Below, piece by piece: positions 1 to 5,115 of a stretch of DNA of 41,148 bases; positions within the stretch are counted from its first letter, which is position 1; each line of letters begins with the position of its first letter. The stretch covers positions 1 through 41,148 of the forward strand of contig JAEZJK010000115.1 of NCBI GenBank assembly GCA_023415835.1, written 5' to 3'. The notes under the pieces are model-generated. The model was not told where the DNA came from, did no database searches, and worked only from the letters and a program-made list of their open reading frames with translations. The DNA is from Bacillota bacterium. GTDB lineage: Bacteria; Bacillota; UBA4882; UBA8346. A program made the translations under genes and the position numbers.

Positions 1-36
1 TTTTCGTTTCTTTAGAACGGTTTTAGTTTTATGCAT
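1..36 (-). CDS. 5' end of an unidentified LexA-flanked gene (cut by window edge)
   Basis: Only the first 12 codons are visible. On the minus strand an ATG at 36-34 is preceded by CGGAGG (50-45) at a spacing of 8 nt, a strong ribosome-binding site. The peptide starts MHKTKTVLKKRK, very basic, and runs off the left edge. Two LexA-type palindromes lie just upstream, so this is probably an SOS-regulated gene. The visible residues are too few to name a family; error-prone polymerases and mobile-element regulators are typical LexA targets, but nothing here decides between them. Confidence 0.5.
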   Translation of the reverse strand, partial: MHKTKTVLKKRK

Positions 37-49
37 TTTATTAACCTCC

Positions 50-61
50 GAACAAATGTTC
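50..61. promoter_or_regulatory. LexA (DinR) box 1
   Basis: GAACAAATGTTC is a perfect GAACA/TGTTC inverted repeat and fits the Gram-positive SOS operator GAAC-N4-GTTC; the flanking bases (C before, T after) also match the CGAAC...GTTYG type. It abuts the ribosome-binding site of the leftward gene, so bound LexA would block its transcription. Box and spacing are read directly; regulation by LexA is inference. Confidence 0.75.
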
Positions 62-79
62 TCATCAAGATATTACCAT

Positions 80-91
80 GAACATATGTTC
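80..91. promoter_or_regulatory. LexA (DinR) box 2
   Basis: GAACATATGTTC is a perfect 12-nt palindrome of the same GAAC-N4-GTTC class, centred 30 bp from box 1, i.e. about three helical turns and therefore on the same DNA face. It lies 75 bp upstream of the rightward methyltransferase and 44 bp upstream of the leftward start, so it could act on either gene; the leftward gene is the better candidate because both boxes crowd its start. Confidence 0.75.
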
Positions 92-165
92 TTGAATAGA
101 GGTTACTTAATTAAATTTATAACCATGTAAAATAATAAAGCAAATAAAGATAAGGAGCAATTACA

Positions 166-885
166 ATGGAGTATCCAATAAGCCAAAAGTACAATACCCC
201 CGAATTACTGGCTACGGCCATGGGGCCTAACCCATTCAAATTGCAGGAAGAAATGCTGCTAAATCATAAAATCCCTGCCGGAAGTCTCGTCTGCGACCTC
301 GGAAGTGGGCAAGGGCATACAAGTGTTATGCTCGTAAAAGATTATGGCTTCAAGGTTTACGCCGCCGATTTGTGGAGTGAGCCGCAGGAAAACCGTAGTT
401 TTTTTTATAAAATGGGATTAACCCTTGAACAGATTACACCCGTTAAGGCTGACGCCACCGCCTTGCCCTTTGAAAAAGAATTTTTCGATGCGGTAGTCAG
501 CACAGATTCCTATAACTTTTGGGGACGTGACCCAAAATACTTGGACGAAAAACTACTGCCCTTTGTCAAACACGGTGGATATATTTACTGCTGCGTACCC
601 GGCCTGAAAAAAGATTGCCATGATAACCTGCCGAAAGAATTGCTTCTCTCGTGGACACCGGAGCAGCTTGCCTATCTGCGTGATATTGCTTATTGGACGG
701 AAATAGTGAATAGCAGCCGTGATGCAGAGGTAATTTCCATATACGAGATGGAAAGCAACGAGAACGTTTGGGTGGATTGGCTGAACCAAGAAGAAAATGA
801 GATTGCGGTTCATTGCCGCAAAACAATGGATGCAGGCGGCGGGAAATATCTGAATTTTATTGCTTTCGTACTACGGAAAAAATAA
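166..885 (+). CDS. class I SAM-dependent methyltransferase
   Basis: A 239-residue cytosolic protein with a Rossmann-type SAM-binding fold. Motif I is VCDLGSGQGHTSV near residues 42-54, followed by the acidic strand end VYAADLW near residue 65, and ADATALPF then FFDAVVSTDSYNFWG (about 105-120) as motifs II and III. This is the Methyltransf_11 / UbiE-like arrangement. Length is normal for a stand-alone small-molecule methyltransferase. The start follows AAGGAG at good spacing. Substrate cannot be told from sequence. It sits between LexA boxes and mobile-element-like sequence, with no housekeeping partner, so it is probably accessory cargo. Confidence 0.85.
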   Translation: MEYPISQKYNTPELLATAMGPNPFKLQEEMLLNHKIPAGSLVCDLGSGQGHTSVMLVKDYGFKVYAADLWSEPQENRSFFYKMGLTLEQITPVKADATALPFEKEFFDAVVSTDSYNFWGRDPKYLDEKLLPFVKHGGYIYCCVPGLKKDCHDNLPKELLLSWTPEQLAYLRDIAYWTEIVNSSRDAEVISIYEMESNENVWVDWLNQEENEIAVHCRKTMDAGGGKYLNFIAFVLRKK

Positions 886-906
886 TAGCGCCGGACGCTA
901 CCGCCT

Positions 907-1035
907 ATGCAAAAGAGAGATAAAGCAGTGAAAAGAACCCTAAAAATAGTTTCCACCCCAAAATGCCGCCAGACAACGGAAATAAAAAAACCGTTGTCAT
1001 GGTGGCTGAATAGTTGTGCAAAAAAACAATTATAA
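907..1035 (+). CDS. small basic ORF in mobile-element-like leader (doubtful)
   Basis: A 42-codon frame starting ATG at 907, beginning MQKRDKAVKRTLK and ending in CAKKQL. It is lysine/arginine rich with two cysteines. No convincing ribosome-binding site precedes the ATG, and an 8-bp hairpin (972-979 / 991-998) lies inside it. It may be a degenerate piece of a longer element gene or not translated at all. Confidence 0.2.
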   Translation: MQKRDKAVKRTLKIVSTPKCRQTTEIKKPLSWWLNSCAKKQL

Positions 1036-1224
1036 AATAGACGGCGGTTTTGAAAGCAAAAATCAAAACCGCCGTGTTTCTTAAAAAGGAGATTCCCGAG
1101 GACGTGATAAGTGCGTCCTTTTTTACCTCATGCTTATTAGCGGCGGCTTTGAGATAGGAGGCTTTCATGTATCCAAAACCGCTGTTTTCTGTTCGTGAGG
1201 GGCCGCTACCTGACCGTAGCGGCC
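972..1224. other. cluster of three hairpins, mobile-element-like noncoding region
   Basis: Three separate perfect stems sit in about 250 bp: GACAACGG/CCGTTGTC (972-979 / 991-998), a 13-bp stem from ACGGCGG to CCGCCGT (1041-1053 / 1063-1075, 9-nt loop) and GGCCGCTAC/GTAGCGGCC (1201-1209 / 1216-1224). Little convincing coding capacity is visible between the methyltransferase and the small ORF at 1354. Such leader structures are common ahead of genes in integrative conjugative elements; assignment to such an element is inference. Confidence 0.5.
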
Positions 1225-1232
1225 AAATATAG
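1167..1232 (+). CDS. possible 21-aa leader peptide
   Basis: ATG at 1167 follows AGGAGG (1156-1161) with a 5-nt spacer, a near-ideal ribosome-binding site. The peptide MYPKPLFSVREGPLPDRSGQ is followed by I and a TAG stop, and its last third is encoded by the 9-bp hairpin 1201-1224. A leader peptide whose ribosome could disrupt a hairpin suggests attenuation, but no intact regulated gene follows closely. Confidence 0.3.
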   Translation: MYPKPLFSVREGPLPDRSGQI

Positions 1233-1307
1233 CAGAAGTTCTAATCCTACATAATTTCAAAAAATCGCAAAGATTAACAAGAGGCTATTCTACACATTTT
1301 TTGTTCG

Positions 1308-1343
1308 ACATCTTTCGGGGATATTCCCGTAAGATGTTTTTTT
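1308..1343 (+). terminator. intrinsic terminator, rightward
   Basis: ACATCTT pairs with AAGATGT and, after one T-T mismatch, CGGG with CCCG, around a 6-nt loop. The last T of the stem runs into further Ts (1337-1343). It ends just before the small ORF at 1354 and could also act as an attenuator for that ORF. Confidence 0.6.
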
Positions 1344-1353
1344 ATGCCCTTTT

Positions 1354-1506
1354 ATGACCGTTCGTAAACCTTATCAAGCGGTTTTATGGGACATGCCTCT
1401 CTGCATCTTCGGGCCGACTTGGCTCGAAGTGCGATATTGCCCCGGATGCCGATCCCCGCGCCTCCGTTTCGATTTTCCCATTTCAAAAATCGAAACGGAG
1501 GATTGA
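1354..1506 (+). CDS. 50-aa CxxC small protein coupled to a sigma-like gene
   Basis: ATG at 1354, TGA at 1504-1506. The protein opens MTVRKPYQAVLWDMPLC and has a YCPGC motif near residues 28-32 and an arginine-rich middle. Its last 15 codons form both arms of a perfect 16-bp hairpin that hides the ribosome-binding site of the next gene, and its stop lies 3 nt before that gene's ATG, so its translation could open the hairpin. From memory, similar short ORFs precede sigma-like genes in Tn1549/Tn916-type elements. No clear ribosome-binding site of its own is seen. Confidence 0.5.
   Translation: MTVRKPYQAVLWDMPLCIFGPTWLEVRYCPGCRSPRLRFDFPISKIETED
1461..1501 (+). promoter_or_regulatory. 16-bp perfect hairpin sequestering a ribosome-binding site
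   Basis: The arms 1461-1476 and 1486-1501 are exact reverse complements (outer part CCTCCG/CGGAGG) with a 9-nt loop. The right arm contains GGAGG (1497-1501), which is the ribosome-binding site for the ATG at 1509. Folded mRNA would hide it; a ribosome translating the upstream ORF to its stop at 1506 would melt the stem. This is a classic translational-coupling layout; function is inferred. Confidence 0.7.
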
Positions 1507-1508
1507 CT

Positions 1509-1697
1509 ATGAGAACCATCAATCTGCGGGATTATTACCCAGCATATACATCGGACACCTTTCTTGAAGTACAAGACGAGATTATAGAAACGCTTACACA
1601 ATTCAAACGCGATGACCATGCGTATTATGAACGTAAGCGCGTTCATAAGGCTTACTACTCCCTTGACCTGGGCGACGGAATTGAGAACGCCGCTTAA
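1509..1697 (+). pseudogene. truncated sigma-factor-like gene of an integrative conjugative element
   Basis: ATG at 1509 after CGGAGG at 7-nt spacing; 62 residues. The product opens MRTINLRDYYPAYTSDTFLE and has the KRDDHAYYERKRVHKAYYSL segment followed by DLGDGIENAA. This matches, from memory, the N-terminal half of the short sigma-70-family-like regulators carried by Tn916/Tn1549-type elements, which usually continue into a helix-turn-helix of about 70 more residues. Here the frame stops at TAA, and no continuation was found downstream, where an oppositely oriented zinc-ribbon gene begins. It is therefore probably a remnant. Confidence 0.6.
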
Positions 1698-1720
1698 GTG
1701 AGGATTCGTAAAACTCACAT

Positions 1721-1864
1721 CTATTTAGCTTTTTTAAAAAATCTCCCCGCAAATGAATGTTTGTCTGAAGCCGGAGTATGATCCCTTTTAAATAAAGCTG
1801 CTCCACACCGTTTACAATACTCCTGCCACGAATGGATTTTTTCGCCGCAATCTTTACAAAACAT
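1721..1864 (-). CDS. 47-aa zinc-ribbon protein
   Basis: The minus-strand ATG at 1864 has GGAGG eight nt upstream. The product begins MFCKDCGEKIHSWQEYCKRC, giving two CxxC knuckles (C3/C6 and C17/C20) that would bind one zinc ion, then a basic tail ending FFKKAK. The architecture is that of the short zinc-ribbon proteins widespread in Bacillota; function unknown. It faces the truncated sigma-like gene tail to tail and may mark the return from mobile-element to chromosomal sequence. Confidence 0.65.
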   Translation of the reverse strand: MFCKDCGEKIHSWQEYCKRCGAALFKRDHTPASDKHSFAGRFFKKAK

Positions 1865-2111
1865 CCAAATACCTCCGCCTATTTTTACTCTTTATCTTGC
1901 TAATTATATGCAATCAATTTCCCGATGCGACCATTTTGATGGCATTTCTTTACGATACGGGTTTAGTCTCTTATATCAAAGAATCTAACAATTGTTTCCT
2001 TGGTTCGCTAAAAAGTACCAACTTTGTTTCAATGTTTTTCATTTCCTGGCACCGGTTCTAAATTCCTGAAATTAATGCATAAAAATATAAAGCTAAAGAA
2101 AGGTGAAACCA
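1865..2111. other. intergenic region upstream of spoIIP
   Basis: About 250 AT-rich bases between two divergent genes. No ORF with a ribosome-binding site, hairpin or repeat stood out. It must carry the spoIIP promoter, expected to be mother-cell sigma-E type, but I could not place its hexamers with confidence. Confidence 0.4.
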
Positions 2112-3215
2112 ATGGCGGAAGCCCCCCAAAAAAACGATCAAAACGATATTCCTTTTTGGTTTACTTACGGCGCTTTAGGCGTTCTATTAATGTTTTTAGG
2201 TGTATTGGCAGTTATGATCATGGGCTCGGTGAGTCAAAATATAACTAGAGCTAATACAATTGCCAGGGTTAGCAATCGCCTCTTTCAACTTGATACCCAA
2301 ACCAGCCGTTTTATATTGCGTAATGGGATCCCGGTTTTAGATCGTTCCGCCGGCGAAGAAGATCCGTTTACTTTATTTCATTTTAATTGGGTGGAGTTCT
2401 ATTGGCAATTGGCGGCTAACGTTAATCGGGCTACCCCCCAAGAAATTATAAAAGCGCAACTGCCTTTACTTGCGCTCTCCCGAGTTAAACCAGGACCGGT
2501 TAATTATCCGCCTATCGTAAAAGAACCATTATATCCTCCCTCTCCGGAAGCAGTCCCGGAGATTAAAACTTTGCGTTTTGCTCAACCATATGTATTGATT
2601 TATCATACTCATACCTCGGAGTCGTATATCCCGTTTAGCGGAAGGGACCATTCGTTAAATAAAAAAGGTGATATTGTTAAGGTAGGGGATTACTTGCAAA
2701 AGGTGTTGGAGGATAAATACGGCATTAAAACGCTTCATTGCGACCAAATTCACGACCAATACCCCTTCCGTGAATCCTATCAACGGTCACAACTGACACT
2801 AATCAAACATCTTAAAGAATATCCTTCCCTCAAGATATTACTCGATGTTCACCGCGACGCCACTCCGGGGTTGAAATCGACCTGCAATGTTAAGGGTGCT
2901 GATGTCGCCACGGTAATGATGGTGGTAGGGAGCGATAAAATGGGCCTAGCCCACCCCAATTGGAAGAAGAACCACGAGTTCGCTACTAAACTAAACGAAT
3001 CCCTTAATCTTTATTATCCAAATCTTAGCAACGGCATTCTGGTTTCGGACGCCCGTTATAATCAACATCTATCGGATCATGCCGTTATTATTGAGTTCGG
3101 CAATCAAAACTCGGAACTTGATCAAGTTTACCGGTCAGTTGAAATTTTTGCCGAAATCTTAGCCATCGCCATTCAGCAAGAACTATCTTCAGCGCCAACC
3201 ACCGCCACTAATTGA
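2112..3215 (+). CDS. spoIIP: stage II sporulation protein P (SpoIIP)
   Basis: A membrane-anchored peptidoglycan amidase/endopeptidase of the engulfment complex (with SpoIID and SpoIIM), acting in the mother-cell membrane on septal wall. The 367-residue protein has a charged N-terminus, one membrane segment (about residues 20-42), a linker, and the SpoIIP amidase domain from about residue 155. Visible family motifs are YHTHTSESY, the KGDIVKVGDYL segment, LLDVHRDA, VVGSD and the late EFGNQNS with its acidic residue; the His and Glu residues are the expected zinc/catalytic set. I chose ATG 2112 over the GTG at 2103 because AAAGGTG then sits at correct spacing. Its last 43 bp overlap the converging rseC-like gene. 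Confidence 0.93.
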   Translation: MAEAPQKNDQNDIPFWFTYGALGVLLMFLGVLAVMIMGSVSQNITRANTIARVSNRLFQLDTQTSRFILRNGIPVLDRSAGEEDPFTLFHFNWVEFYWQLAANVNRATPQEIIKAQLPLLALSRVKPGPVNYPPIVKEPLYPPSPEAVPEIKTLRFAQPYVLIYHTHTSESYIPFSGRDHSLNKKGDIVKVGDYLQKVLEDKYGIKTLHCDQIHDQYPFRESYQRSQLTLIKHLKEYPSLKILLDVHRDATPGLKSTCNVKGADVATVMMVVGSDKMGLAHPNWKKNHEFATKLNESLNLYYPNLSNGILVSDARYNQHLSDHAVIIEFGNQNSELDQVYRSVEIFAEILAIAIQQELSSAPTTATN

Positions 3216-3628
3216 GGTTGCAACTTCGAACCTAAACCTGGCAACCGATCGAGCCATCTCAAGGTAAAGAAAGCAAAGCCCAAAAAGAGAAAGCCTGTCC
3301 CAATACCGGTCAATTCCACTTGATTAGGTTTTATTCCCCAGGATATGCCAATTGATTGCCCTAAAAGGAACCCAATGATCAGGGCTGCCAAGGGAATGGT
3401 ATAGACCAGGAAAGCAGCTTTGAACAAAGCCTTGGAACGCATTTCGATTACTACCCGATCCCCGACTTTGGCCCCGATATCGTTGTTTAGTAAAAAGCTC
3501 ATCTCCGGCCTGGCCCCCATACCGCAGGCGCCGCAGTTCTCACAAGAACTTCTCCTTCGGACAACTATCTTCGCCATAGGCCCAGAAAGCTCAGTAACTT
3601 GGCCGACTTCACGCATTATATTCCCCAA
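3173..3628 (-). CDS. rseC: RseC/MucC-family (SoxR-reducing system) membrane protein
   Basis: A 151-residue inner-membrane protein. The N-terminal region carries VGQVTELSGPMAKIVV and a CENCGACG cysteine cluster (about residues 29-36), typical of RseC, followed by a soluble strand region ending VGDRVVIEM and two membrane segments (about 70-90 and 105-125). In Proteobacteria RseC acts in sigma-E control and with the Rsx/Rnf electron-transfer complex; Bacillota have stand-alone copies often near Rnf genes, absent here. The start is taken as TTG 3628, eight nt after GGAGG; the in-frame GTG at 3637 overlaps that site. Converges on spoIIP with a 43-bp overlap. Confidence 0.85.
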   Translation of the reverse strand: MGNIMREVGQVTELSGPMAKIVVRRRSSCENCGACGMGARPEMSFLLNNDIGAKVGDRVVIEMRSKALFKAAFLVYTIPLAALIIGFLLGQSIGISWGIKPNQVELTGIGTGFLFLGFAFFTLRWLDRLPGLGSKLQPQLVAVVGAEDSSC

Positions 3629-3822
3629 TTTGACCACCTCCCTTCTATTATATACTATTTTGAAAGAATTTTAAAAATTTGAATTCAACAAGCAGCCATT
3701 TTAAAATTATTATTATTCAGGGCAGCCCTCTCGATCATCGTCTATTATTATTATTGTTAGCTATTAGCTTTAAAAACAAAAGCTAAAGGCCAAAACCAAT
3801 AGCGCAATACTCAACATTAGTT

Positions 3823-3849
3823 GTATCTGAGGTATCTGCGGTATCTGGG
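3823..3849. repeat. three tandem 9-nt repeats
   Basis: GTATCTGAG, GTATCTGCG and GTATCTGGG follow one another directly at 3823-3849, with a fourth degenerate unit (TAATCCGGG) after them. The array lies between the rseC-like gene and the small-ORF operon. No function is evident; such arrays may vary by slippage. Confidence 0.6.
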
Positions 3850-3859
3850 TAATCCGGGT

Positions 3860-3898
3860 AAAAAAATGCGGGTTAATTTGTTAATTAATCCCGCATTC
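3860..3898 (-). terminator. intrinsic terminator, leftward
   Basis: On the minus strand AATGCGGG plus an AT-rich extension pairs with CCCGCATT, followed by a run of seven Ts (plus-strand A run 3860-3866). It ends the transcript of the two small leftward ORFs at 4171-3881. Confidence 0.75.
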
Positions 3899-4021
3899 TA
3901 AAGCATATAGGATAGTCCAGTTTAGTTTGGTTGAGTTTAATCGGTTCTCACTCCTAGTTTTATCAAAGCCGGGGTAGTCGTTCTTCGTTGAAAGCTCCTT
4001 TTGAAAACTACGGTTTTTCAT
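3881..4021 (-). CDS. 46-aa small ORF of unknown function
   Basis: Minus-strand ATG at 4021 follows AAGGAGTG at suitable spacing. The peptide opens MKNRSFQKELSTKNDYPGF, is hydrophilic and rich in Lys, Asn, Ser, and has one Cys near its end. It lies 36 bp downstream of the zinc-ribbon ORF in the same direction. Its stop falls inside the terminator stem, which is unusual and lowers confidence. No family recognised. Confidence 0.35.
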   Translation of the reverse strand: MKNRSFQKELSTKNDYPGFDKTRSENRLNSTKLNWTILYALECGIN

Positions 4022-4057
4022 TTAAAATCACTCCTTAAATTTTTAGCTGATATTCAA

Positions 4058-4171
4058 TTACCGGGCAAAAGCTTCAACCATCTTCTTGTTGACAACCGCC
4101 AGTTCTCCGCTGCAGTGCGGGCAGTAAATCCGGTTGTACTTAACATCCTTTTTGCAATCAGGGCATACCAT
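4058..4171 (-). CDS. 37-aa zinc-ribbon protein
   Basis: Minus-strand ATG at 4171 follows GGAGGTG at 7-9 nt. The peptide begins MVCPDCKKDVKYNRIYCPHC, giving two CxxC knuckles (C3/C6, C17/C20) for one zinc, then a short helical tail. The Cys spacing is identical to that of the 47-aa protein at 1721-1864. No partner gene suggests a role; first gene of a short two-ORF transcript. Confidence 0.6.
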   Translation of the reverse strand: MVCPDCKKDVKYNRIYCPHCSGELAVVNKKMVEAFAR

Positions 4172-4331
4172 TGATTTTCACCTCCTTTTCTTTGCGGGAC
4201 ATTTTCCGTCCATCCATTTTATTTTTTGTCCCACTCTAGTTTTATTATACTCACTCATTTTCCAAAATTCAACTGATTTACATAATGGTAACCAAACGTA
4301 AACATCGTTAACCAGTTCTTAGCAGCTTGTT
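4172..4331. other. intergenic region between small ORFs and envelope-operon terminator
   Basis: About 160 AT-rich bases upstream of the leftward zinc-ribbon ORF. It should hold that ORF's promoter; I saw no convincing hexamer pair, repeat or further ORF. Confidence 0.35.
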
Positions 4332-4380
4332 AAAGAAAAAACTTTGACATATAACGGAATCCCCTACCTTGTCAAAGTTT
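4332..4380 (-). terminator. intrinsic terminator of the envelope operon
   Basis: Perfect 11-bp stem AAACTTTGACA (4339-4349) / TGTCAAAGTTT (4370-4380) with a 20-nt loop; on the minus strand it is followed by a T-rich run (TTTTTTCTTT). It lies about 85 bp after the last gene of the exbB-to-SLH operon. Confidence 0.75.
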
Positions 4381-4464
4381 ACATCTTTACTAGCTATTCT
4401 TGTTTTATCCTTTAAAAAATGGGCTCTGATAACTGGCAACTGTATGCTGGAAACTGATTACTCG

Positions 4465-5115
4465 TCAATTGGCTGCGCCTACTAGCCCTAAGATTATCGC
4501 CGCAATTAAGTATCGATTTTGTTTGGTTTTGGTATCCTCGTATTCAGCCCTTAGCCTCGCCATATCATCTTTTAGCCTGGTATTCTCATCTTCCAATTGT
4601 TTCACTCTCGTGCTAAGAGTTTGGATTTCTGACAGCATTTGCTGGACTTCTTTTTGGAGCAAAATCTGTTCAGCGGTTAATTTTTGCGCCATTATCATAG
4701 TTTGAGTTAAATCTTCCTTTAAAATCTGATCCTGTTTCGATAAGCTCTCCATTTTTTTGTTGGACTGGTTTCCTTTGATGTTCATCTCCACCAGTTCGCT
4801 CCAATACTCATTGGTGAGTTTGCGCAATAGTTCCACGTCTTCTTGGGTGCTTCCCACCCTTCCGGTGGCAATTTCATTCAAAATTTTGGAAATTACTACT
4901 GCCAAAGTATAACGATCAACCGGTTTATCCCCTTGAAAACTTTGGTCTTGGTACAATTGAAGATATCCCTTGTCAACCATTAACTTTACAGCCTGATAAG
5001 CCCAGTGTGAAGTTGGTACATCCGAAGGGCTGCCGGCCGCCGAGGTTATGGAGGAAAATACAGCCAGTAATGATACTAACATTAATCCAACCATCACCAA
5101 TTTAAACCCTTTCAT
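4465..5115 (-). CDS. secreted SLH-domain, coiled-coil protein with C-terminal hydrophobic segment
   Basis: A 216-residue protein: signal peptide (1-27, ending ITSAAG), one S-layer-homology domain (about 30-85, with DVPTSHWAYQAVKLMVDKGYL and DRYTLAVVISKIL), a long coiled coil (about 95-195) and a C-terminal hydrophobic stretch (YLIAAIILGLVGA). In diderm Bacillota, OmpM proteins use the same order, SLH then coiled coil, to tie the outer membrane to cell-wall polymer, but end in a beta-barrel; this one ends in a single hydrophobic helix. Its ATG overlaps the preceding stop by 4 nt, so it is co-translated with the cohesin-like protein. A periplasm-spanning tether or stator part is the best inference. 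Confidence 0.75.
   Translation of the reverse strand: MKGFKLVMVGLMLVSLLAVFSSITSAAGSPSDVPTSHWAYQAVKLMVDKGYLQLYQDQSFQGDKPVDRYTLAVVISKILNEIATGRVGSTQEDVELLRKLTNEYWSELVEMNIKGNQSNKKMESLSKQDQILKEDLTQTMIMAQKLTAEQILLQKEVQQMLSEIQTLSTRVKQLEDENTRLKDDMARLRAEYEDTKTKQNRYLIAAIILGLVGAAN

Noticed and set aside
905..1168. 87-codon leftward frame encoding a hydrophobic protein
   Set aside because: No ribosome-binding site, overlaps three hairpins, and looks like the complement of an AT-rich leader.
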